Positions 1 to 5,786 are shown, numbered from the stretch's first letter. The stretch is 12,257 bases of DNA from Deltaproteobacteria bacterium (GCA_019309685.1 JAFDFT010000029.1:1-12257), one strand, 5' to 3'. The notes: generated from the letters alone by a model not told the origin. Numbers and translations are program-made.

Positions 1-93
1 GACAGGTTATTTTCCAACGCGGAAGTGGCCATTGAACAACCCGGGAAATATGAAATGTCAATTGTTTTACCAGCGTCCATATATCTATTTTAA
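1..93 (+). CDS. Possible 3' end of an unidentified gene (30 codons)
   Basis: Frame 1 is open from the left edge and stops at TAA (91-93). It reads as a plausible protein tail, with the segment EVAIEQPGKYEMSIVLP followed by a hydrophobic end in IYLF. The alternating pattern resembles the last beta strands of a beta-sandwich domain, as found at the C-terminus of some carbohydrate-active enzymes, but I cannot assign a family from 30 residues. It would converge on the hdrC-like gene. Frame 2 is also open, to about 195, but it runs into intergenic repeat and looks less protein-like. The call rests only on the quality of the short peptide. Confidence 0.35.
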   Translation, partial: DRLFSNAEVAIEQPGKYEMSIVLPASIYLF

Positions 94-110
94 TTTTTTT
101 CCGGTTCGTA

Positions 111-125
111 TCCAATTTAATTGGA
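111..125. repeat. Perfect odd palindrome, 7-nt arms
   Basis: TCCAATT and AATTGGA flank a single T. As RNA it could form a 5-bp stem with a 5-nt loop. It lies 18 nt past the possible stop at 93 and after a T-run (94-100). It could be a weak transcription-end structure or a protein site. Nothing in the sequence decides between these. Confidence 0.3.
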
Positions 126-136
126 AACAAAGGCCC

Positions 137-172
137 AAGGATTCAGGAGCCCTAGGGTCCAAGTGGTTGTTT
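137..172 (+). repeat. Dispersed intergenic repeat, module A, copy 1
   Basis: This stretch contains GGATTCA, CCTAGGG and TCCAAGTGGTTGTTT. The same blocks, slightly diverged, recur at 7150-7194 and 10821-10850, and inverted at 10996-11042. Module B follows 56 nt downstream. No coding potential is visible. Confidence 0.6.
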
Positions 173-228
173 CGCTTCGCTCTACCCAGCCAGTAGTGGT
201 TTAATGAATCGCCCCTTACCCTAATACC

Positions 229-264
229 ATTTACTTGTCACTATTTACTATTCACTATTAAATT
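229..264 (+). repeat. Dispersed intergenic repeat, module B, copy 1 (overlaps hdrC stop)
   Basis: This stretch contains ATTTACTTGTCACTATT followed by ACTATTCACTATTAAATTT. It closely matches the array at 4692-4780 and the copy at 7223-7260. The TTA at 258-260, which is the TAA stop of the minus-strand hdrC-like gene, lies inside the repeat, so the gene end and the repeat are fused. Confidence 0.65.
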
Positions 265-839
265 TGCTTTAGTTTATATTTCTTAAAAAGTTTTTTCATA
301 ACCCCTGCTTTTTTTATCTTTGATGGCGTTAGATCAAGTTTGCGCTTGGCGAGCATCTTTAAACCTACATCCAGATCACCAAACCAATCCCGCTTCAATT
401 TGTACTTCATCATAATTTCAAGTTTATGGGTTCGACCGTATTTTTTAATGGAATGTAAAACTTCATTGTGGAAATGAACAATATCCGGTTCCGCGATATG
501 TGCTTTTTTACTAATAGCCATTTGCCGCAGTGCATCCATGACTCCAGGGATATCTATCGCCTGAGGACATTGAATGGAGCAGGTATTACAGCTCACACAA
601 ATCCATATTGTAGAACATTCCAGCGCCTCTTTCATTAGGCCAAGCTGGACAAAGCGCATGACCACATTCGGGAAGGGATCCATAATTTCAGAAAAAGGAC
701 ACCCGGCGGAACAAGTCTTACACTGAAAACACCGGCTAAAATCAGCACCGGCCTTTTGCCTTATAGCCCTTAAAAATTTTTTATCTAAATCAGCATGAGT
801 TATCACTTCGCTTTCTGCCATCATTTCTATTTTACCCAT
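258..839 (-). CDS. hdrC: HdrC-like iron-sulfur protein (heterodisulfide reductase subunit C family), orphan
   Basis: The 193-residue protein has two [4Fe-4S] cluster motifs, C37-x2-C40-x2-C43-x3-C47-P and C81-x2-C84-x2-C87-x3-C91-P, spaced as in HdrC and related electron-carrier subunits. No signal peptide or membrane segment is seen, so it should be cytoplasmic. HdrC normally passes electrons between clusters to an HdrB-type CCG-domain catalytic subunit. No HdrA or HdrB gene is in the window, so its partner is unknown. The C-terminal third is very lysine-rich and lacks known motifs. The start is uncertain: ATG at 839 has no Shine-Dalgarno and coincides with the predicted transcription start, so M6 (824) or M7 (821) are alternatives. 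It is divergent from the NapC/HAO-like pair. Family call is firm; the specific role is inference. Confidence 0.85.
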   Translation of the reverse strand: MGKIEMMAESEVITHADLDKKFLRAIRQKAGADFSRCFQCKTCSAGCPFSEIMDPFPNVVMRFVQLGLMKEALECSTIWICVSCNTCSIQCPQAIDIPGVMDALRQMAISKKAHIAEPDIVHFHNEVLHSIKKYGRTHKLEIMMKYKLKRDWFGDLDVGLKMLAKRKLDLTPSKIKKAGVMKKLFKKYKLKQI

Positions 840-845
840 AATTAA

Positions 846-888
846 ACTGTATCAGGTAAATACATGTAATTTCATTGACTTAAATCAA
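846..888 (-). promoter_or_regulatory. Candidate FNR-type (class II) promoter for the hdrC-like gene
   Basis: TTGACTTAAATCAA (875-888) differs by one base from the FNR consensus TTGAT-N4-ATCAA and extends to ATTGA...TCAAT arms. On the minus strand an extended -10, TG-A-TACAGT, occupies 853-846. The centre of the palindrome (881.5) is 33 nt from the centre of the -10 hexamer, close to the geometry of a class II activator site at -41.5. The predicted transcription start is then about 839-840, right at the annotated ATG. FNR, DNR/NnrR-type and other CRP/FNR-family regulators share this half-site, so the exact regulator cannot be named. Confidence 0.5.
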
Positions 889-987
889 TTTTATCAGTTT
901 AGAAGACCTCTAGAGTTTTTCCAAGATACGCCCATAACCAAATTTATTACTTTTAAACTCAACTGTCTAATTTCATTCTCTTTAAAC

Positions 988-1015
988 TTGACATAGATAC
1001 GATTATATGAATAAT
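988..1015 (+). promoter_or_regulatory. Sigma-70-type promoter of the NapC-type/HAO-like operon
   Basis: A perfect -35 TTGACA (988-993) is followed, after 16 nt, by AATAAT (1010-1015; 5 of 6 to TATAAT). This places transcription start near 1022, only about 2 nt before the ATG at 1024, so the message could be leaderless or nearly so. No Shine-Dalgarno precedes the gene, which agrees with this. Confidence 0.5.
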
Positions 1016-1021
1016 ATTCAT
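1007..1021. promoter_or_regulatory. Perfect palindrome over the -10 of the cytochrome promoter (candidate operator)
   Basis: ATGAATAATATTCAT has perfect 7-nt arms (ATGAATA/TATTCAT) around one A. It overlaps the predicted -10 box and ends 2 nt before the start codon. This is a typical place for a repressor site. It is AT-rich, so chance is not excluded. Confidence 0.35.
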
Positions 1022-1023
1022 TT

Positions 1024-1656
1024 ATGGCAATGGTTTTAAATAAATTAGCTGGAATCATTTCCAGGTTAAAAGGTAGCGCTGAAAAACTGTTTGCAAGTAA
1101 ATACGGCCAAAAATACCTTAAAAGCATTATCTTTATAACCATTGGAATTATTATCGCTTTCCCTATTTTCAGCATCACCTATTTCACAATGGTCCGTACG
1201 TCAACGCCCCAGTTCTGCGCTTCATGCCACGAAATCCAACCCGCGGTCGATACCTGGAAAACGTCAACACATGTGAACAATTCCCATGGATTTGTAGCAG
1301 ACTGCATGGATTGCCATCTCCCTGCACCTCAGGACACTTTTAACTTTTTTTATTCAAAAACCGTACATGGACTAAAAGATATCATTGTTCATTTTTCCTG
1401 GATTGAATACGACCGCGAAAAAAACAAGCAGGCTGCGTACGCCTCATTTAAAAACCAGCAGTGCCAGAAATGCCATCGCAATATTTTAAATATTCCGGAT
1501 AAGCGCGGCGCAATGCTTGCCCACAGGTCTGTTTTATATCCGATGCCCGGCTATGAAAAGAGCTGCGTGGATTGTCATAAAGACCTGGTACATAACCAGA
1601 GCCAGTATTACAAATATGTTCAATATTCAGAATCATACAGGGGCTTGGGCCCATAA
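1024..1656 (+). CDS. NapC/NirT-family membrane-anchored tetraheme cytochrome c (quinol dehydrogenase)
   Basis: The 210-residue protein has one N-terminal transmembrane helix (about residues 34-56) and then four CxxCH heme-binding motifs: CASCH (65-69), CMDCH (94-98), CQKCH (147-151) and CVDCH (181-185). This is the architecture of NapC, NirT and NrfH, which oxidise menaquinol in the cytoplasmic membrane and pass electrons to a periplasmic reductase. The next gene, 53 nt downstream on the same strand, is an octaheme HAO-like cytochrome and so its probable partner. ATG at 1024 is used for lack of a better start; ATG at 1030 is the alternative, and neither has a Shine-Dalgarno. NapC, NirT and NrfH cannot be separated on motif grounds alone, so no gene symbol is given. 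Confidence 0.88.
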   Translation: MAMVLNKLAGIISRLKGSAEKLFASKYGQKYLKSIIFITIGIIIAFPIFSITYFTMVRTSTPQFCASCHEIQPAVDTWKTSTHVNNSHGFVADCMDCHLPAPQDTFNFFYSKTVHGLKDIIVHFSWIEYDREKNKQAAYASFKNQQCQKCHRNILNIPDKRGAMLAHRSVLYPMPGYEKSCVDCHKDLVHNQSQYYKYVQYSESYRGLGP

Positions 1657-1709
1657 TTTCTTTTTATTTTTGACGTGTTTAATTTAGGCAAAACAGGGGG
1701 GACTGAGTT

Positions 1710-3110
1710 ATGAAAAAAATAATATTTGGTGCCGTTATTTTTGGCGCACTTACAGTCCTTTTGGTAATTGCTTCTCCTTTGGGCGATACTATGGCAGAGC
1801 AAAACATGCCAAAGGAAAAAGCGTTTAGAATAGAACGAAGCATGCCAAAAGAAGCAATGGCTTGTATCGAATGCCATAAAACTGAACATCCGGGTTTATT
1901 CGCGGATTGGGCGAAAAGCCGCCATGCCAGCGCGAATATCACCTGCTATGACTGTCACAAAGCGGATGAACACGATCCTGACGTCAGTAAAGACCATTAT
2001 AAGGAATACAAAAGAAAAGACTTAAAATACGGGACCAAAAAATACAGTGTTCCTGTTTCATCGGTGGTAACCCCTAAAGACTGCTCTCGTTGTCATCCGG
2101 ATGAAGCCAAACAGTATAGCCAAAGCAAGCACGCGAATACTCTTGAAATTATATGGAAAATTGACCCATGGCTTAACAAAGGGATGAACTCTGATGTTGA
2201 ACGGTCCACGGGATGCTATCACTGTCACGGAACGATTTTAAAGAAAAATAAAAAGGGGGCTCTCGATCCTGAAACCTGGCCCAACGTCGGGGTTGGTAGG
2301 ATCAACATGGATGGAAGCAAGGGAAGCTGTTCAAGTTGCCATACCAGACATCGCTTCTCTCTTATGGAAGCACGAAAGCCCGAAGCCTGCGGTCAGTGCC
2401 ATCTTGGCCCGGATCATCCGCAGATTGAAATTTACATGGAATCAAAACATGGCGATATTTACACGGCCCATAGCGATGAATACAACTGGGACTCAGCTCC
2501 AGGCACATGGACACCGGGTGTTGATTTTAGAGGACCCACCTGCGCGTCCTGTCATATGTCCGGCGCGGGCACTGTATTGACCAGTCATGATGTAACGGAA
2601 CGGCTGTCATGGGAAATCCAGGCACCTCTTACCGTCAGACCGGAAAACTTCAAACCCTTTCCTGCGAAAACAGACTGGGAAAACGAACGAAATAAAATGA
2701 AGGAGGTTTGCAATCAATGTCACGGTAAAGTATGGGTGGATAATCACTATGTTAAACTGGATAAAGTAGTTGAAGAATATAACAATGTCTACTTTAAGCC
2801 AGCCAAAAAAATGCTGGACAATCTTTATGAAAAGGGCCTTCTGGACAAAACAAAATTCTTCGATGAAAGGCTTGAAGTTGAATATTATGAACTCTGGCAT
2901 CATGAAGGAAGAAGAGCCCGAATGGGCGCGGCAATGATGGCGCCTGACTACACATGGTGGCACGGCTTTTATGAATGCAAAAAACGTTATAGCAATTACA
3001 TGGAAGAAGCCCGGGAGTTGATTAAACATAACAAAAAGGCATATAAGGCGGAAGATTTCCCCAATGCCACGGGAAATACTACCAAACCAAAAGAGGTGAT
3101 CCCAAAATAA
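1710..3110 (+). CDS. Octaheme hydroxylamine oxidoreductase-like cytochrome c (HAO/OCC family)
   Basis: The 466-residue protein starts with a Sec signal peptide (K2-K3, hydrophobic core 4-21, likely cleavage after TMA at residue 29), so it is periplasmic. Eight CxxCH motifs begin at C52, C79, C125, C169, C207, C227, C278 and C334. By family order the fourth (CYHCH, 169-173) would be the active-site heme. GPDHPQ (233-238) offers an Asp-His pair like the catalytic pair of HAO, and a conserved-looking C-terminal block with HHEGRR (397-402) and PDYTWWHG (412-419) follows the last heme. The length fits the shorter HAO relatives found with NapC partners in non-nitrifiers, which mainly reduce nitrite or hydroxylamine. 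A strong ribosome site (GGGGGG, about 12 nt upstream) supports the ATG. A hairpin terminator follows. Substrate and direction are inference. Confidence 0.88.
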   Translation: MKKIIFGAVIFGALTVLLVIASPLGDTMAEQNMPKEKAFRIERSMPKEAMACIECHKTEHPGLFADWAKSRHASANITCYDCHKADEHDPDVSKDHYKEYKRKDLKYGTKKYSVPVSSVVTPKDCSRCHPDEAKQYSQSKHANTLEIIWKIDPWLNKGMNSDVERSTGCYHCHGTILKKNKKGALDPETWPNVGVGRINMDGSKGSCSSCHTRHRFSLMEARKPEACGQCHLGPDHPQIEIYMESKHGDIYTAHSDEYNWDSAPGTWTPGVDFRGPTCASCHMSGAGTVLTSHDVTERLSWEIQAPLTVRPENFKPFPAKTDWENERNKMKEVCNQCHGKVWVDNHYVKLDKVVEEYNNVYFKPAKKMLDNLYEKGLLDKTKFFDERLEVEYYELWHHEGRRARMGAAMMAPDYTWWHGFYECKKRYSNYMEEARELIKHNKKAYKAEDFPNATGNTTKPKEVIPK

Positions 3111-3140
3111 TAGAAATGCCATATAGATAAACTTTCATTC

Positions 3141-3175
3141 AAAACCCCGTTCTTTAAAGAAAAGAACGGGGTTTT
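3141..3175. terminator. Strong intrinsic terminator after the HAO-like gene
   Basis: A perfect 15-bp inverted repeat (AAAACCCCGTTCTTT, 3141-3155, with its complement at 3161-3175) encloses a 5-nt loop. The stem is GC-rich in the middle and ends in TTTT. The A-run on the left would also serve the opposite strand. It lies 30 nt past the HAO-like stop and separates that operon from the next promoter. Confidence 0.93.
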
Positions 3176-3193
3176 AGTTAATCCTTTCGTGAC

Positions 3194-3223
3194 TTGACAA
3201 GAATTGCTACTTTGTGGGATACT
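3194..3223 (+). promoter_or_regulatory. Promoter of the NifU-like gene
   Basis: A perfect -35 TTGACA (3194-3199), 18-nt spacer and -10 GATACT (3218-3223; 4 of 6) lie just after the terminator. Transcription would start near 3230, leaving a leader of about 24 nt that contains the AGGAG ribosome site. The first three bases of the -35 box are a TTG that could be misread as a start codon of a longer reading frame. Confidence 0.6.
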
Positions 3224-3253
3224 GATTCAATTCTTAAAAAAGGAGCCTATCCG

Positions 3254-3475
3254 ATGAAAGAAAAACTTGAATCAATTTTAAATGAGGTCAGACCATCACT
3301 TCAGGCCGATGGCGGTGATGTTGAATTTGTGGAATTTGATAATAACCTTTTAAAGGTTAGACTGACTGGCGCCTGCAAGGGATGCCCCATGTCACAAATG
3401 ACCCTGAAGCAGGGAATCGAAAAATATATACAAAAACAGTTTCCCGACGTAACTGTTGAATCCGTAGACGCTTAA
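3254..3475 (+). CDS. NifU/Nfu C-terminal domain protein (Fe-S cluster carrier)
   Basis: The 73-residue protein is a single NifU C-terminal domain. It has the typical LQADGGDVEFVEF start (residues 17-29) and the cluster-binding CKGCP motif (C41, C44). Such proteins hold a [4Fe-4S] cluster across a dimer and deliver it to client enzymes in the cytoplasm. ATG at 3254 is chosen because AGGAG (3241-3245) sits 8 nt upstream and a promoter overlaps the extra 20 codons of the longer frame that starts at TTG 3194. It has its own promoter and is convergent with cysK. Nearby Fe-S and heme proteins fit an Fe-S supply role, but no specific client is shown. Confidence 0.9.
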   Translation: MKEKLESILNEVRPSLQADGGDVEFVEFDNNLLKVRLTGACKGCPMSQMTLKQGIEKYIQKQFPDVTVESVDA

Positions 3476-3576
3476 CGAATTGTTTCTCCGTCAATCCTAA
3501 GTGTCTGGGAACCTATTTAATAACTCCCACCTACAAAGATAGGCCCCTAATACTGTTTTCAATCCAGAAATGAGCA

Positions 3577-3668
3577 TTTTTTTGCAAGGTCAAGGAATTG
3601 CGCGGAGGCGTACTCATTTGTACGTCGCACAAGCAATTCCGAAGATTGACGCAAAGATTGCGCAAAAG
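3577..3668. repeat. Long imperfect palindrome (REP/MITE-like) between convergent genes
   Basis: Nested inverted blocks share one centre: GTAC (3610-3613/3620-3623), GGAATTG/CAATTCC (3594-3600/3634-3640), GTCAA/TTGAC (3589-3593/3646-3650) and TTTTGC/GCAAAA (3580-3585/3662-3667). Together they would fold into a hairpin of about 90 nt with internal bulges. The element lies between the 3' ends of the NifU-like gene and cysK. It resembles repetitive extragenic elements; I see no second full copy in the window. Confidence 0.55.
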
Positions 3669-3674
3669 GGCCTT

Positions 3675-4604
3675 TTATGGATGGAAACTAACCAGGTCCG
3701 TACTTAAATATCGCTCTCCCGTATCCGGCAGAAGAACAACGATAAGCTTTCCTTTGTTTTCCTGCCGTGCCGCCACTTTCAGGGCCGCAAAGGCTGCCGC
3801 GCCGGACGATATACCGCAAAGAATTCCCTCTGATGCAGCGAGCCTTCGTGACGTTTCAAAAGCATCTTCATTGGAAACCGTAACAATTTCATCAATAATT
3901 TGTGTATTCAAAACTTCGGGAATAAAACCGGCGCCAATCCCCTGGATTTTATGCGGACCGCTTTCACCGCCGGATAATATAGGAGAATCGGCCGGTTCAA
4001 CGGCTATTGCCTGAAATGATGGTTTTTTGGCCTTTAACACTTCTGATACACCTGTAATGGTACCGCCGGTGCCAACGCCTGCCACGAACATATCTACTTT
4101 GCCATCCGTATCATTCCATATCTCTTGCGCCGTTGTCTTTCTGTGAATCTCAGGGTTGGCCGGATTTGAAAACTGGTTCGGCATAAACGCGTTGGGTGTG
4201 CTATCTAATATTTCTTTTGCTTTTGCAATAGCCCCTTTCATTCCCTCACTGCCAGGTGTCAATACAAGATCCGCTCCCAGGTGCTTCAACAACTGCCGTC
4301 TTTCAACACTCATGGTTTCCGGCATGGTTAAAACAAGTTTATACTTTTTTGCCGCGCATACAAAAGCTAAAGCCAAACCCGTATTTCCGCTTGTCGGTTC
4401 TACGATAATACTTCCTTTTTTCAGCAACCCTTTATCTTCGGCATCCTGAATCATCGCCGCGCCGATTCGATCCTTTACACTGCCAAGCGGATTAAAAAAA
4501 TCAAGTTTCGCAAAAACATCGGCCTTCACCCCCTCAGCGATCCTGTTCAGCCGAACCAGCGGTGTTGCTCCTATGGTACTGACAATGTTCGATTTCGTCT
4601 TCAT
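3675..4604 (-). CDS. cysK: Cysteine synthase A (O-acetylserine sulfhydrylase)
   Basis: The 309-residue protein is a full-length PLP enzyme of fold type II that converts O-acetylserine and sulfide to cysteine and acetate in the cytoplasm. Visible motifs are FFNPLGSVKDR with the PLP lysine K44, the substrate loop PTSGNTG (70-76), the phosphate-binding GTGGT (178-182), GIGAGFIP (222-229) and GISSGAA (264-270), with LPDTGERYLST near the C-terminus. A strong Shine-Dalgarno (GGAGG, reading 4614-4610) precedes the ATG. The gene lies downstream of cysE, its substrate supplier, but is separated by a 231-nt gap full of repeats and so may have its own promoter. The stop codon lies in a small palindrome (AAAAGG-G-CCTTTT, 3664-3676). 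Confidence 0.95.
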   Translation of the reverse strand: MKTKSNIVSTIGATPLVRLNRIAEGVKADVFAKLDFFNPLGSVKDRIGAAMIQDAEDKGLLKKGSIIVEPTSGNTGLALAFVCAAKKYKLVLTMPETMSVERRQLLKHLGADLVLTPGSEGMKGAIAKAKEILDSTPNAFMPNQFSNPANPEIHRKTTAQEIWNDTDGKVDMFVAGVGTGGTITGVSEVLKAKKPSFQAIAVEPADSPILSGGESGPHKIQGIGAGFIPEVLNTQIIDEIVTVSNEDAFETSRRLAASEGILCGISSGAAAFAALKVAARQENKGKLIVVLLPDTGERYLSTDLVSFHP

Positions 4605-4691
4605 AGCATCCTCCCAGGCTTCAAGTGCTATAAGTTTTAATTTTTACCTAACACCTAAAACTTAAAACGTGTTCGTTTTACTTTTCTCTAC

Positions 4692-4780
4692 CTACTCGTC
4701 ACTATTCACTATTAAATTTACTTGTCACTATTCACTATTTATTATTCACTATTAAATTCACTTGTCACTATTCACTTGTT
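4692..4780 (+). repeat. Tandem array of module B repeats in the cysE-cysK gap
   Basis: Three consecutive units start near 4692, 4720 and 4760. Each contains CTTGTCACTATTCACTATT or CTCGTCACTATTCACTATT, and two continue into ATTAAATT. They match module B at 229-264 nearly base for base. The units vary in length (about 27, 40 and 20 nt) and have no unique spacers, so this is not CRISPR. A small hairpin (TAAAACG-TGTT-CGTTTTA, 4663-4680) lies between the array and cysK. Confidence 0.75.
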
Positions 4781-4835
4781 CCTGCTGCACAACTCACGGT
4801 AAATTTTAAGATCTCCTCATTCTTTAAGACAATCC

Positions 4836-5786
4836 CTATCGATATATCAGCTTTGGATTTTCTATAATAACGGTCGTATCCGGCGGTATGGATTCGGTGA
4901 TCCATACATTTCCACCAATTACAGAACGTGCACCGATAACTGTATCTCCACCCAGAATCGTTGCCCCCGAGTATATTGTTACATCATCTTCTATGGTGGG
5001 ATGGCGTTTTTTACCCTTCAGCTTTTCACCGCCGCCCGGAGGCACAGAGAGTGCACCCAGGGTTACCCCTTGATATATCCTGACATTGTTGCCAATCTTT
5101 GTTGTTTCACCAATCACAACCCCTGTCCCGTGATCGATCACAAAGCTTTCCCCAATATTAGCACCCGGATGAATATCGATTCCCGTCACACTATGCGCGT
5201 GCTCTGTTAACACACGAGGGAAAAGCGGTATATCCATTTTATAAAGCAAATTCGCGACCCTATACACCATCACCGCGAATATCCCCGGATAGCTGAAAAT
5301 GATTTCATCATAACTTTTCGCCGCGGGATCTCCCTCAAATGTCGCGCTCACGTCAGTGCCAAGTGTTTTCCTTATAAATGGAATTTTTGCCAACAATTCA
5401 AGTGCCGCCTTTTGTCCCCTTTCACCGCAATCACTGCACTCCAGGTTATAACGCAGGCAATCGTGCCTGATGCTGTTTGATATCTGCAAAGAAAGCATGT
5501 CAAAAAGAACAGACACGGACTGCCCCATGCTGTACTTCAGGTTTACCGGATCCAGTTTCTCCCTGTTAAAATAGCCGGGAAAAAGGATCTCTTTTAGCCT
5601 ATTGATAATCTCAACTGCCGTTGCATTCGATGGAATCGGGTCATAATCGATATGTATATAGCATTCCGTGTCATCACAGCTTTTAATGATTTTCTCTGCG
5701 ATATCAGCAAGCTGAGATCTGTGCGCAGAAGAAGTTTCAACTTCTGTTTTGCACGATATTTTTGATTCAGTAAAATCATCTTTCAT
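4836..5786 (-). CDS. cysE: Serine O-acetyltransferase (EpsC/CysE family)
   Basis: The 316-residue protein acetylates serine with acetyl-CoA to give O-acetylserine for CysK. The N-terminal ~190 residues form the helical part. From about residue 203 a left-handed beta-helix of hexapeptide repeats follows, with DIHPG (204-208), IDHGTG (217-222) and IGET. D204 and H219 have the same 15-residue spacing as the catalytic Asp-His of E. coli CysE. The GGGEKLKGKKRHP loop (251-263) is typical of the family. The C-terminus is ENPKLIYR, without the terminal isoleucine that CysE usually inserts into CysK. A Shine-Dalgarno (AAGGA) precedes the ATG. The first 11 nt overlap the end of fdhD, so translation is probably coupled. 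The long N-terminus fits the EpsC-type acetyltransferases rather than the short enterobacterial form. Confidence 0.93.
   Translation of the reverse strand: MKDDFTESKISCKTEVETSSAHRSQLADIAEKIIKSCDDTECYIHIDYDPIPSNATAVEIINRLKEILFPGYFNREKLDPVNLKYSMGQSVSVLFDMLSLQISNSIRHDCLRYNLECSDCGERGQKAALELLAKIPFIRKTLGTDVSATFEGDPAAKSYDEIIFSYPGIFAVMVYRVANLLYKMDIPLFPRVLTEHAHSVTGIDIHPGANIGESFVIDHGTGVVIGETTKIGNNVRIYQGVTLGALSVPPGGGEKLKGKKRHPTIEDDVTIYSGATILGGDTVIGARSVIGGNVWITESIPPDTTVIIENPKLIYR

Noticed and set aside
2..196. Frame-2 open stretch at the left edge as the real gene end
   Set aside because: It runs through module A repeat and has an implausible composition; frame 1, ending at 93, looks more protein-like.
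894..1178. Minus-strand frame spanning the divergent spacer and the start of the NapC-type gene
   Set aside because: It covers the promoter region and the transmembrane-coding part of the cytochrome gene; no family features or ribosome site.
2607..3122. Long minus-strand open frame antisense to the HAO-like gene
   Set aside because: It is a shadow of the real coding strand: the plus frame has eight heme motifs and a signal peptide, while this one has low-complexity Phe/Ile-rich sequence and no ribosome site.
4692..4780. CRISPR-like array
   Set aside because: Units are of unequal length, low complexity and adjoin without unique spacers; no cas genes nearby.
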